A stretch of DNA of 64,000 bases from Heterobilharzia americana (taxonomy: Eukaryota; Platyhelminthes; Trematoda; Strigeidida; Schistosomatidae). Shown in pieces: positions 45,228 to 57,418 of this stretch; positions within the stretch are counted from its first letter, which is position 1, and the number at the start of each line of letters is the position of its first letter. The notes beneath the pieces are model-generated. The model made no database searches and had not been told where the DNA came from. It was given only the letters and a program-made list of their open reading frames with translations. The stretch is taken from NCBI GenBank assembly GCA_944470555.2, contig OX104127.1, positions 56,886,140 through 56,950,139 of the forward strand, read 5' to 3'. A program made the translations under genes and the position numbers.

Positions 45228-45640
45228 TAGCCAGCCAGCCAGCAACAGTTCCTTGTTACTTTTTCTTATTATTCTGGCCATCTGATATTCAGTAATGAGC
45301 CAGTGTAGGCAGTTGTTGATAAATGTGTGTAGTTTGTTGGAAATGCTTTTCGTGACACGCCAACTCTCTAAATGAACCATCACATAGCACCACTGACTTA
45401 CTTGACTGGATTGGTGTTGAAAATCCGCATCTTGTTCTTTCTGCCGACTTAGGCACAAAATATCTCCACATTGGTTTCAGGTTGATGAATGCCTATCTTG
45501 CTTTCCCAATTCTGGATTGACGTCCTCGTCTGTGCCCCTGCCTGTAGTTGAAATGATGCTGCCTTGTCTAGGTATGTGTAGGTGAAAGAGGCTACTTCCC
45601 TAAAGTTTCTCTCGTTGGTGGTGATTGGAGCTTGTTGTAT
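44836..45640 (-). mobile_element. RTE 3'-end fragment with CCAG expansion, copy 3
   Basis: Copy of 2,420-3,136 lengthened by a CCAG tetranucleotide expansion at 45,148-45,243. On the minus strand the repeat reads as Leu-Ala-Gly-Trp units within the C-terminal tail. Other fragments have the same site with far fewer units. Confidence 0.9.
45148..45243. repeat. (CCAG)n expansion inside the RTE tail
   Basis: About 24 units of CCAG, with a few imperfect units (CAGG, CTAG). The equivalent site has two units in copies 1 and 2. It lies in the RTE segment that encodes repeated LAGW in other copies. Confidence 0.95.
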
Positions 45641-46969
45641 TGTAATATATTTCGAGGCCAGTGGGGATTTGAATTTTGATGCAGTATTCATCATGGACAG
45701 GCATGAGTTGGAGAACCATTACAAAGCTGGAGACAGTGGACTGCTGTCCCTGACAAAGATATGAACGAAGACGATGAGCTCTCATGAAGACCATGTTGTT
45801 ATTCATCTGCCGGTGTGGAAACGATATGCTTCTGTCCTACCTTCGATGTCTACTGACGTTGTGAGTGCTCTCTGCTGAAGACTCACGTACATGGACGACA
45901 CAGCCACTCAGTCCGTGATATATACAATACAATACTGACTGATTGACTGACTGACTGACTGACTGACTAACTGACTGAATCCCTTTCAATTCAAATATTT
46001 CAATTATTATTACTTTATACGAGTAAAGTAGTATACCAATAACTGCCTACTTATCTACTAATAACTCGTTCATCCATTCAATAGTTAATGTTTTCGCATT
46101 TTCACTGATTATCCGAACAAAACAAAAAAAACAATTTGAAACGATTCTTTCTCTGATAAAAGAAAACGTTTTTATCATTCGAATATCAAGCGTAAAATAA
46201 CAAACAGTTTATGCTCACAATATGGTCTCATTCCAGTTTTCTTCTCCACACACTATACCAACCTTCTAATTACGTGAATTTAATACTCCCTCCCATCACA
46301 AAAAAATTTCTATTACATTGAAAACACAATTTAATTTGTTTCTTTGTAAAATTATATTGATTTTAGTTATTCTTTCAAAGTTATCGGTATCATTTTTATA
46401 TTTGTATATGCCTTTACTCGAGTAGAATAGTTGAATATCAGTGGGAATTCGACTATTCTATTCTATATTACAAGCACAATATGCAGTTAAGGAGGATAGT
46501 CATCTGAGTAGCTTCGATGTAAATCATACTCAAAATGTTTGTGATTATCGAATTCTACAGATGAGAAGAAATATCTGACAGAACAACATTATTCGCTTTT
46601 GTGGAGCTTGCTCATGGAGTAGTGGAATCACTTGGACAGCCATCGAACAGAAGCATCATCATAGTGTTCGACTCTTCAACATGGTGTAACCACAAACCTA
46701 CTATGGCTGAGTTGGTTCACTGGACAGTCACGTGTCGTGATGAGGTGGTCATCATATTTTGTCACTGACTTGAAATCTAATCTCACACACTTTCTCACTC
46801 CTGTCAATTGATGATTCACGATGACCTTCATGTAGTGTCAAACGAGGCATCCCTTTCACCTCCAGTTTGGGTTACACAGACAGGTGACAGCTTCACATCA
46901 GGACCTCGGGAAATGTATGACGAGAAATGTCACCAGTGAGAGTTTGTGTGGATTTATTGATTTCAGATT

Positions 46970-46971
46970 GG

Positions 46972-47003
<32 letters not shown>

Positions 47004-47130
47004 ATTGGAGAGCCAGTGAAAATCTGAGAGCACTGTACAGATGTTTCATGCAAGCATGGGACTACTCAGTAATGATCTCCGACCTCCACATCAAAATCAG
47101 CTCTCCTCTATGTGGCAGAGTGATATAGGT
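46970..47130 (-). mobile_element. SINE relic with eroded hammerhead and long (ATC)n tail, copy 3
   Basis: Copy of 4,488-4,640. The ATC run at 46,974-47,002 is longer than in copies 1 and 2. The core remains CTGAGTA. Confidence 0.6.
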
Positions 47131-49047
47131 GGTCCTCCACAGCTCAAGATTCTATGGAAACGATTCAGACACTTACTGTTTTAAACACCCCTCAAAGTTG
47201 TAGATTGGAACTATCAACGATGCCATCTGAAATTCGTGGAAGCGATAACCACATAGAAATCGAGACCAACTTTGTGTGTACAAAAACAGGTTTCCCTCAT
47301 ATTACACCTACCTTAGACAAATTTATTGTTTATTACCAGGATTACGATCAAATATACCCTTCTTGCCTTCTCATCTTTTCTCACTTTATGTCCCTATCAT
47401 CATAATTGTTCAATGCGTCCTCGCATTTCTCGATTTCATGTGGATTGGCTTGAGAAGTAAATGTGAGACGAGATTGTCCGAGGTACAATACACAAGTACA
47501 TCACATTGTTGAAGCAAACTTTGTCTTCGAACTACACTGTCCATGACTGGTACACCTATGAATATCCCACAGACACAACTTCGGCCAACGCCACTCACTC
47601 TTTCTACTACTTCAAGTCATATCACTCTTTCAGGTATCATCTGTGAAGCCTAAACTGTAGAAGACTAGATGGAACTAATCCGAAGTGGAGAGGATTAGTG
47701 TTGCTTAGAATGAGGGAGAATGATGATTGTTCGGTGTTCTTCCAGCTTTGACATTGGTATTTTGGACTTTTGAGTAATTTCATCATTTCAGTAATGGTTA
47801 TTTTACAACACTAATAGATGAAGTCATGATAATTAACCGGAGAAGACATTTCACATGGACAGTATTCTAGAAGTCTGAATAATTCGCACTCACTGGCAAA
47901 TGAATACTCAACAATAAGTTGACAGTGAGATGGCATTCATCGTGGGTTGATATCAGGTATAGAACATCGCTGCATCTACAGAGGTTGGAGTAGCCAGGAA
48001 ATATCATTAGGCCTGGAGTAATAGGTGTGACTCATTTCCAACTGCATGAATATACACAGGACTACTGAATGGATTTCAATACTTCCGATTTGATTGTGAA
48101 GGAAGATGAGACTTCACCTGATCGGACCCATGATAGTCTCTTGAAATCAAGCAAACGCCCAACCATATGAAACATACTACTGACGTGTGTGTGTGTGTGT
48201 ATATGGTGGTAGTAGGTGACTCAGGATGATCAGCAAACACCTGATCTGATTCAAAGAGCTAACTTTGATAAATGTGAGACTACACCGAATGGAAGTAGGA
48301 ACATGCAAGGTCAGTTGGCTAAATGAAAATGTGACTGGTGAGCATTCATTTATGCCCAGTTCTCTTTCACGAAGTCATTGATAGATATTTCCTTGAAGCA
48401 GCAGCAGCAGCAAACTAGTCAGTAGTTAGTGACTGGTGACTGTGGCGTTGAAATCTCACTAGAAAAATCAAAGTGTTGCACTGTCTCTTACACCTTTTCA
48501 AATTCTAGGTGTTCGAAAGCAGAATGAGTGGAAGTCACAGGTCATCAGATGATATTTCAACACATGTAATCATCATATGAAATATGAAATGAAGTGCTGT
48601 TCATTCCTTATTACTGACATCCATTGAAATGGACTTCACAATGTTCCAACCAGTAGTCATGAGTGGTGGACTCAACCGGTTCGAGGTTGACAACAAATAC
48701 TCAGTGATATTACTGCATAATGGTTATGTTACATTGTGAATTGATAGAAACAAGAAAATGTGGAGCATTTGATTGGAATCCAGTGGTTGAATGATAAGAT
48801 GGTTTTCGAGAAATTTGAATGTTCTGGGTTCAATCACTCTTGGGGTAGTGGGATGGAGTTACTGCCAACTCCCATGCTGTGAAGACATCTCAGTTCAGTT
48901 TACCCAAGTTGACAACTGTTCTACAACTTACATCAGTTCGTAAATGGATACCATGTCGAGATCAGAGAATCTCCTACAAAGCTGTAGATTGAATAATTGC
49001 ACTGTCTTCGTTGAATGTACAAATGTTGGATAACAATATGTATATCA

Positions 49048-49250
49048 AGTTGTTATTCATCGTAGACTGATATCAGTTGGAGGAACAAAGGGAACCTGGG
49101 AGCACTGGACAGCTGTTTCGTCCGACTAGTATGGGACTCGTCAGCAGTGCACACCCACGACCCCGCACCACCAGGGATCCAACCCACGACCTTCAGGTTC
49201 CATGGCCAGCGCGTTGCCATTGAGCTAGCTACTGGGTCACAACCCAATGC
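49048..49250 (-). mobile_element. Sm-alpha-like SINE with intact hammerhead and full 3' end, copy 3
   Basis: Same layout as copies 1 and 2, but it retains the 16-base stretch TCGTAGACTGATATCA in its tail. This matches the tail type of other SINE relics in the window. Box B has one change relative to copies 1 and 2 (CCCACGACC against CCCGCGACC on the plus strand). Confidence 0.85.
49102..49150 (-). ncRNA. Hammerhead ribozyme, complete core, copy 3
   Basis: Stem I GCACTG (49,150-49,145) with CAGTGC (49,107-49,102), then CTGACGA, stem II GTCC/GGAC, GAAA and the short self-complementary stem III. Cleavage would fall after the GTC at 49,108. The 49 bases are identical to the other two copies although flanking SINE bases differ. 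Confidence 0.9.
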
Positions 49251-49282
49251 TCCATATTTTCAACTTCTGTTAACTCACGATA

Positions 49283-49620
49283 TAGCGCGACCGCTGCGGA
49301 AGGCCTTTTATAAGTCGATGAAGTTGAGGTAGAGATTTGACTGCCATTCTCTGCTGTGTTCTATGATGATTCGTGGCATAGCGTTGCAGTTTGGTCGGCA
49401 CATGAATTGTTCTTTCTGTGGCCAACCAGCCAGCCTGTCGATGTCGTAATTTTGAATCCAGTGCATCCTATAGTCTCTCTCTCAGATGATGAGCATGATT
49501 CCTCACCAGTTCTTCCAATGACTTAGGTCTCCCTTCTTTGCAAGTTTGACAAGGTAGCCCTTCTTACAATCAATAGGGAGATACTTTTTCTTCCTTCCAA
49601 TCCTTCTGCAGTAGTTATGT
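49283..49620 (-). mobile_element. RTE fragment (RT N-terminal part), copy 3
   Basis: Copy of 7,055-7,392 with small differences (for example one extra CT at the CTCTCTCTCAG site), again directly beside the hammerhead SINE. Confidence 0.85.
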
Positions 49621-50799
49621 GAGAATGTCCACTGTTGTCTCTGAGTCTCTGACTCCGATCATTATTCACTGTTATTTACCTGACATATTCTCAATCCTGA
49701 GTAAAATGAGAGAATAGTGTTTGCCATAAGCCAGACCTGCAAAGTCTTTCGGTATTCAACAGTAATTTCATTCTATTGTTGAAACTCTCCGCCAACATTA
49801 CCAATGCTGGTCAATTATTTACACATCACGTGACACACGTTGGCACATCTCGGAGGTGAGTGTGTAAGTGTTCAACAGTCCAACTACTTTGTCAATGGAG
49901 TCTGTGTTAGATATCAGCCGTTAGTCGAAATTGTGAGATGTCAGATCTGGTAGAAAACTATCATAATCTTTGTAAATATACACTGAGTATCATGCATAGT
50001 TAGAAAGCATTCAAGCTGATAGGTAGATTGCTTTGATGTGGTTAGAGAAATTGGCGATTAAAGTGACTGGTTTCTAACTACTCAGAGTGATCATTAGTAT
50101 GCAACATTACCACTAGACTACAGAAAACACTGAATGGTGAATGAGTTGCTAAGCATTGAAATCTGATGTCGAATAGTTTTACAGGTGTGTTTTGCAGATG
50201 ACAAACACAATCAATCATATTGTGGCATAGAATCATTCAATCTTATCACAATATGTGGAGTAAGACAATGTTACCGATCACATTTTGTTTCAAAATGTAG
50301 GAGATAGGAAATATTATCATGGATAAAAAACATTCCATTCCATATGTAGAAGAAATCTGTGATCAACCTAATTTGATGGAATTCCCATGTGTATTGGGAA
50401 GAAATGAAATTTCTCCCACATTTTATATGAATTGAAACTTTGAAAGGATCAGTTTTGCCAGTGGATAAACAAATGAGTAAATAAACAAGTGGAAATTACG
50501 TGAGATAAAAGCAATTCGTTTGTATAATGTGACCTGTGTGAAGAGGAGGAATGGGAAATGAGCATTGAGGATGAAGGATTGGAAATGTGATTTTGCAAGT
50601 CAATAGGAAACCGTGATAATATTGGCACACACAATGTGACATGTTTAAGAATGGTATGATGCTGAGAGTTGAAGGATGAATCAATCATACAAGAAGTGGT
50701 GATAGTGAATGACTGTCTATTGGAAGAGGTAGTAGGATTAAGGTTCACGCACGACTATGACAAGAAATTCTGAGTTGAGATGGTTCCAGATAGGTTTTG

Positions 50800-50925
50800 G
50801 CAGAAGTTTACAAATTAGTGTGGATGGTGGATAGCAGTGGAATCCAAAATCACACTCCTCTCCACTGTTGACTCGTCAGCTGAATGTTACTTCAGTTGAA
50901 TCAGTGACAGGAAATTACATGTTGT
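50800..50925 (-). mobile_element. Eroded hammerhead SINE, copy 3
   Basis: Copy of 8,575-8,700. CTGACGA is at 50,879-50,873 on the minus strand and the GAAA half is missing. Confidence 0.65.
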
Positions 50926-51145
50926 GATATCTTAAAAGTGTACAAACTTTATTGATACTAATCAAAGCAAAATATTCAACAGCTTAAGATAACTGATAAT
51001 CAATGATGCGATGAAATAGATGAGTTTCTTAGTTGTGAACAGTGACGAAGTTTTAATCAACAAGGAGATCAAGTGAGTTTTCCATCATCCTGTCAACAGT
51101 ATTCTACAATTCAACAAGATATCCAGTTAACTTTAGAGTTGATTA

Positions 51146-51446
51146 ACAGATTGCAAACTAGATGAGAAGGTATCACATTGAAGTGCTTGGAATTTTCGAA
51201 AGCAGATGGAATGGGAGTGGACTCTCCAAACTGTCAACTGTCTGTCTGTCTGTCTGTGTAAAAGGTTGGGGTAGACTTGTAACTGTTAGTTGGTTGGAGG
51301 CGATCAACAGGAAGCCCTGCTCAACCAAGGTTGCGTGCTCTCAGGCACTCGTCAGCAAGGTGTATTTGCAACCTCGACATAACTGATGTCCCGACTGAGA
51401 TTCGAACCCACGACACCCAGTCTTGTAGTCAGCCACTTGTAACTGA
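51146..51446. mobile_element. RTE endonuclease stub (+) joined to core-changed hammerhead SINE (-), copy 3
   Basis: The stub MRRYHIEVLGIFESRWNGSG runs on the plus strand to about 51,237. The SINE of the 9,007-9,215 type then occupies 51,238-51,446 on the minus strand with fewer TCTG units. The GCAA core change is kept. Confidence 0.8.
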
Positions 51447-52062
51447 TGATAATTATCACCTATTTAGACTAAATTTAAGGTAAATATGGTGGGTGTGAAA
51501 AGTGTAATGTTTTGTGTATGACTTCTGTTGGGTTTGTGCATGGTCAATGAGGAGTGTCATATGAGAATGTTACAAGTAGCTGTTCAGTGTTCTCCCGCTT
51601 GTGTCATTCCGTGAATGAATACCAAGTGGAAATCAGTGAAAAGTAAATTACAGTCTAGTGGTTATTAGTTACACTCTGTGAGATGGATTTGCCGACATTC
51701 TAATGAGAAGTCGTAACGTGTCGGTTGAAGTGTGTAGGCTGTGAGAACAAATGTTTGTGAATGACAAAGGAAATGAATCATCTTATGGAAAATTGAGAGA
51801 AGTCGAAAAATGACAACTCGGATCCAGTATGTGATTGGTGCGAAACTTGAAGTTCCTGCTCTTGCTTCCTGTTGGGTTTATGAGTTTGCGGTGCTGATGA
51901 CTTGTAAGGTAGGACAAAGACGTTGTCCACGACCCTCAAGTTCTCAGTGGCTCATCGGTTAATGTCATTCCATGAAATCAGTTGATGCTCATAAGCCTCC
52001 ATGATGGGATACGTGTGATCAAAAATTTAACCAAGTGAAGTGAATTGTTCATGAGTATTTGT

Positions 52063-52930
52063 ACTTTCATGCAACAAACTGTGAGGAGCGAGAATATGGA
52101 CATGCGCTGGCTGGACCGGCGAAGCGACTCTAGAATATTTGGATATCGCCGACAATGATGATGAACGTCTAATGTCTTGTCGCATAATCTCTAAGATTTA
52201 CAGGCGAAAACCAACAAGTTGGCAGAGAAGGAAGACGGAATTTCCTTTAGGTGAACCTTAGAGAAGACAGAGGTGATGAAGATACCCAAACAACAACAGC
52301 ATCAACAACCAGCACCAATCGCCACCAATGGCAGAAATATAAACGATGTAGTCTCTCTCACCTACCTGTTTAGCAGCAATTTTTCAACTACAGACGGTGG
52401 CACAAGCACAGATGAGGATGTCAAAGCAGCCAGGATCTGAAAGACAGCAAGACAGGCCTCCTTTCATTAATCTGAAATTATCAGTGTGGAAATCTACTTC
52501 ACTCTATTCAGCATAAAGCCTGAACAACATCCAGATTTTCAACATCAATTCAGTCAAGTAGGTCAGTGCTTCTATGTGATGGTTGAGAAACTTGATGTGT
52601 GTAACGAAACGTATTTCCAACAAACTACAGACATGCATCATCAATAGCTGCCTCCTAAGCTCACTCCTTACTGACACTGAAGATCAGATGGTGAGAATGG
52701 TAAGAATAGGCAACAAGGAAATTTTGCTGACTAGCTGGCTGTCAATGAACCAACGAAGTAAGAAGCTATCACCCAACGAATATGCAGAAGAAGAGTGTGG
52801 AGATGGATTGGATGGACATTGACTGAGAAGACCATTTGGGAATATCACACGTTAGGCTGTCGAGTGGAACGTGAATGGGAAACGAGGAGTTGGGTGTCCG
52901 AGGAGAGGGTGACATAGAGGAGATGGTGTG
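52063..52930 (+). mobile_element. RTE 3'-region fragment, copy 3
   Basis: Copy of 9,838-10,705 with the same right-hand truncation and a few private changes (for example CCCAAACAAC against CCCGAACAAC). Confidence 0.88.
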
Positions 52931-54129
52931 AGTTTTATTACCTTTTTTCAAACATTTTGTCTAACCTTTCTTATCATGTTGAATACACTTGTCTCTCCAT
53001 CTTATCCTACTTCCTCTCTAGAATGCTCGTCTGGTCTTTCCACTATATATCGGAAAACGTGACTCTGCATATTTATTCACTCAATCTCCCCCTCCACCCG
53101 GTTAGTTTCGCTAATTTTTAAGATTTCCACTCTATTCCATCCTATTCTATTATGTAGTTGTTTGTAATTCCATTCACAGTTTATATGACTTACATAACTT
53201 ACGTAATTGATCTAGTAATCGTTGGAAGGAATTTAGTAAGCTAAATTATCCTGCCTCCTTGGATGAATGGGATCTTTTAACCTATAAAGTGGAAATGACT
53301 TCAAGTTCAGAGGGGATGAATCTGTCCTGATTGTATTGTGTTCTCTCAGCTGAATTGTCTAATCGTGGAGCTTTCATTGTCTCGCTTCTAGACAATATCT
53401 TCAACACTAATTTCAGTATGAAATAATGAGCTGTGAATATCTCTGCATGAGTGATTTAGTGACTTGGTGTGACGGTGTGGTCTGTGATTGGTTGTTTCCT
53501 TCGATTGTTCTGTCATTGACTGAATGAATAGATTTTCCTTTTGGTTGTCCCACGGCTTGAACTCTCACCTTTCTATCGTTTATCGTTAATCCTCTTGGTT
53601 GATAGATTAGGTCTATGTCTATACAGAGAACACAATACAACCAAGATCCACCTGAGCTACATTATTTCAGAATGAATATCCATTTGGTGACAATCTGAAG
53701 TCAATGCACATAATCACAGATTTTTTCGGTGGTGAGAAGATGTTCTCAGTGTTATTTATGGTCTTTAAAATTCTTCGTGTTCAATGCATACGAATATCAC
53801 TTTTTCTACATATTTTTCAGTCATCTCATCTATGTAACACTTTCTGGTTATTATTATTACTGTTATTATTGAAAGCAAAGTAAAGGAATTCAACTTGACA
53901 TTTTATTCAGTGGAATCCATCTATGGAAATCTCTTCACTGCTGACTTTCTCTAAACCGATATTTAAAGAGGTCGGTTGAATCTTATGTTCTCTGGAATAC
54001 ATTGAAAGAATGAAATTGTCATTTCATCTGGAATTGAGATGTCAAGTTGACTCGATTGGTGACAACAATCAAATTCTCTACATCCATCTTCAATATTTCT
54101 ATCTTCGTTATGCACAAACGAAGTGTCTT

Positions 54130-54131
<2 letters not shown>

Positions 54132-54201
<70 letters not shown>
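54132..54201. repeat. (AT)35 at the right edge of the array
   Basis: Pure AT run that ends unit A copy 3. Past it the sequence is the flank that also occurs inverted at 1-130, so the palindrome pattern stops here rather than folding back. Confidence 0.98.
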
Positions 54202-54204
<3 letters not shown>

Positions 54205-54454
54205 ATACAGACATCGTCTGTCAGTTGCTCAACTGAATATGATGTTTTCTAGTTTCATCAGGCAACAGTCTGTCAGTGATAGGCGAAGTGGTGATTGAAC
54301 ATGGTATCACTCGATCTTCTTCTTTGTCGAATGTATTGTCCAGTGGTAGTAGTTGTCTGAAAAACGTTATTCAGCGTCATTGAATTTGCCTAGTGAATCA
54401 ATTGTCTCCGTGAGCAGTATTTGACTAAAGAGTAAGATGACATCGAGATACATC
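54202..54454. other. Right flank of the array
   Basis: The first 129 bases are the inverted counterpart of the window start. No gene is recognised up to the RTE insertion. Confidence 0.7.
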
Positions 54455-54468
54455 ATTTATTCACTCGG
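54455..54468. repeat. Target-site duplication, left copy (14 bp)
   Basis: ATTTATTCACTCGG, repeated exactly at 57,850-57,863. The two copies bracket the outer RTE insertion. Confidence 0.85.
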
Positions 54469-55422
54469 TCTATGCAAGAACTGGCACGGAATCACGCTCC
54501 TGTCCACCAAAAGAAAGCAGAATATTAAGCCGCATCATCCTGGAGAGACTAAACAATGCGCTGGATTCAGGAAGTACAAATCATGTGTGGATCAAATTGC
54601 AACCCTTCGCTGGGCATCACCATAGAACAGAGTATAGAATGGCAGTCAACTCTACACCTCAACTTCATCGACTTTGAGAAGGCCTTTGACAGCGCCGACC
54701 GACAAGTAATTTGGCAGCTTCTGCTTCAACACTACAGAATACCACAAACCTTTACCAACCTCATTCAACAGCTACATGAAGACTCCACATGCCACGTAAT
54801 TCATAATGGGAAGCTCAGTGATGCTTGGAAGTGAAGACAGGAGTAAGACAGGGCTATCTGCTATCACCCACGATATTCCTGATTGTAGTCGACTGGGTCA
54901 TACAACAAACAGTGGGGAGTCAGACGAGGGGGATAGGCTGGATCAAGGAAAGGAACCTAGAGGATTTGAATTTCGCCACTGATGACTTGTGTCTAATGTC
55001 ACACAAACTTGGAGATCTACAGGCGAGAACTAACAAGTTGACAGAAGACGTAGTAGAGACGGAACTTCAAGTGAATGTAGAGAAGATGGAGGTGATGAAG
55101 ATACCCAACCAACAGCAACAACAAACTCCAATCACCATCAATGGGAGAAACTTAAAGAAAGTAGTCTCTTTCACCTATCTAGGCAGCATCCTCTGAAATA
55201 TAGGCGGCACAGGCACAGACGAGGACGTCAAAGCCAGCCAGGATCAGAAAGACAGCAAGACAGGTGTTCATTAGCCTGAAACCAGTGTGGAGATCTTCTG
55301 CACTCAACATGTGCAACAAGATCCAGATTTTCAACACGAATTTAGTCAAGTCAGTGCTTCTGTATGGTTTAGAGACTTGTCGTGTTATGAAAGAGATTTC
55401 GAACGAACTATAGATATTCATC
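54469..55422 (+). mobile_element. Outer RTE insertion, 5' segment
   Basis: 5'-truncated RTE starting at CKNWHGITLLS. It continues with FRKYKSCVDQIATLR, FIDFEKAFDSADRQV, VKTGVRQGYLLSP, the catalytic box FATDDLCLMSH, NVEKMEVMKIP and FTYLGSIL, with frameshifts between segments. It stops at TATTCATC (55,422) because another RTE element is inserted there; its 3' end resumes at 57,421. Confidence 0.93.
55410..55422. repeat. Target-site duplication of the inner RTE, left copy
   Basis: ATAGATATTCATC recurs at 57,419-57,431 on the other side of the inner element. Eleven bases are unambiguous; the first two could also belong to the AAT tail. Confidence 0.85.
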
Positions 55423-56714
55423 GTGAAGCAGAAGACAAACCAGTGCAAGGATGCTCAACGACAAGAGGAACTGAGCACAATGTATAAAACACTACACTGG
55501 GCAAAGAAGTGAAGAAGAGTGCACGCAAAGACAAAAGACACTTCTACGAAACACTGGCAAGTGAAGCAGAACAGGCTGCCGGCTGGTAGGAGAGACCTGA
55601 CGACATTGTATCAAATAACCAGGTTGCTATCAGGGAAGATATCAACACAGATGAAACCAATAAAAGATGAAGAAGGAAATTTAATTACAAAAGAAGAGAA
55701 ACAGAGGAAACGATGGGCCGACCACTTCAAGAAGCTCTTGAATCGACCACCACCTGCACTTCGTCCAGAAATATCACCTGCAGCCGCTGAATTACAAGTG
55801 AACATAAATCCCCCAACGAAAATGGAAGTCCTGAACGCCATAAAGCTACTGAAATGCGGGAAAGCAGCAGGACCAGATGGATACCGCCAGAAGCACTGAG
55901 AACAGATGCAGAGACAACAGCGGACATGCTCACACCACACCACTATTGCAGAAGGTGTGGAAGGAAGAGAAGGTACCTGCCCATTGATTGGAAGAAGGGT
56001 TATCTTGTCAAACTGCCGAAGAAGAGAGACCTCAGTGCTTGCAAGAACTGGCGCGGAATCACTCTCCTGTCCACCCAAAGCAAGCAAAATATTAAGCCGC
56101 ATCATCCTGGAGAGGCTTAAAGACGCACTGGATTCCAAACTGCGACCGGAACAGGCAGACAGGCTTCAGGAAGTACAAATCATGTGCAGACCAAATTGCA
56201 ACGCTTCGTATCATCATAGAACAGAGCGTAGAATGGCAATCAGCTCTCTACCTCAACTTCATCGACTTTGAGAAGGCCTTTGACAGCGTCGACCGTGAAG
56301 TAATTTGGAAACTGCTTCAATACTACGGAGTACCGCAAACCTTTATCCGCCTCATTCAACAACTATATGAAGATGCCACATGCCAAGTAATCCACAATGG
56401 GAAGCTCAGTGATGCCACTGAAGTGAAGTGAAGACAGGAGTGAAACAAGGTTGCCTACTATCCCCCATGATATTCCTTATTGTGGTGGACTGGATCATGC
56501 AGCAAACAGTGGGGAGCTGTGAGAAGAGGGGGATACGCTGGCTGGACTGCGGAAAAGAACGTAGAAGACTTGGATTTCGCCAGTGACGACTTGTGTCTGA
56601 TGTCACACAAACTTGAAGATCTACAGGCGAAAACTAACAAGTTGACAGAAGAGGCAGCGAAGACGGGACTTCAGGTGAATATTGAGAAGACAGAAGTGAT
56701 GAAGATACCGCAGC

Positions 56715-56746
<32 letters not shown>

Positions 56747-57418
56747 ACTCCAATCACCGTCAACGGGAGAAACTTGAAAGAAGTAACCTCCTTCACCTAT
56801 CTAGGAAGCACTGTTTCAACTACAGGCGGGACGGACGAGGACGTCAAAGTCAGAATCGGAAAAGCAAGACAGGCGTTCATTAGCCTGAAACCAGTGTGGA
56901 GATCTTCTGCACTCAGCATGTGGAACAAGATACGGATTTTCAACACCAACGTCAAGTCAGTGCTCTTGTATGGCTCAGAGACTTGGCGCGTCACGAAAGG
57001 CATTTCCAATAAACTACAGACATTCATCAACAACTGCTTACGCTGGCTCGCTACTGAAGATCAGATGGATTGCCAGAAAGAATAAGCAACAAGGAACTCT
57101 GGGAACGAACCAACCAAGAACCTATCACGCAACAAATATGCAGAGGAAAGTGAAAGTGGAGATGGATTGGCCATGCACTGAGAAGGCCGACTGAGGACAT
57201 CACGCGTCAGGCCAGTTGCTCGAGTGGAACCCAGATGGGAAGCGACGAGTTGGACGTCCAGATGAGGGTGACATGGAGGAGGTCATGCGAGGAGGAAATG
57301 AGAGCTTCTGGGCTGTCGTGGACCAGGTTCAAAAGATCTCAGAGAACAGAGTCTACTGGAGGCGTGCTACTGATGCCCTATGTTCCACTAGGAACCCAAG
57401 GGACTAATAATAATAATA
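55423..57418 (+). mobile_element. Inner RTE insertion, 5'-truncated with complete 3' end
   Basis: It begins in the linker between endonuclease and RT and reads through EKQRKRW, NRPPPALRPEI, KAAGPDG (then a one-base deletion), PPEALRTDA, NWRGITLLS and FIDFEKAFDSVDREV. The catalytic box is FASDDLCLMSH, followed by VNIEKTEVMKIP, FTYLGSTVSTTGGTDEDV, NTNVKSVLLYGSETWRVTK and RRATDALCSTRNPRD, then an AAT tail. Main disruptions are frameshifts near 55,880 and an AAGTG duplication near 56,425. It is the best-preserved C-terminal half in the window. Confidence 0.95.

Larger units (their letters stand above)
43108..54131 (+). repeat. Unit A, copy 3
   Basis: Same direction as copy 1 and inverted to copy 2. 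It is more different from both than they are from each other. It lacks a 300-bp SINE (near 48,580), keeps 16 bases at the end of the hammerhead SINE (near 49,055), has a long CCAG run (45,148-45,243), and a longer ATC run. It ends at an AT tract that leads to unique flank. Confidence 0.95.

Noticed and set aside
55611..56138. 175-codon minus-strand frame
   Set aside because: It is antisense to the RTE linker and RT finger region, which carry the recognisable motifs on the plus strand.
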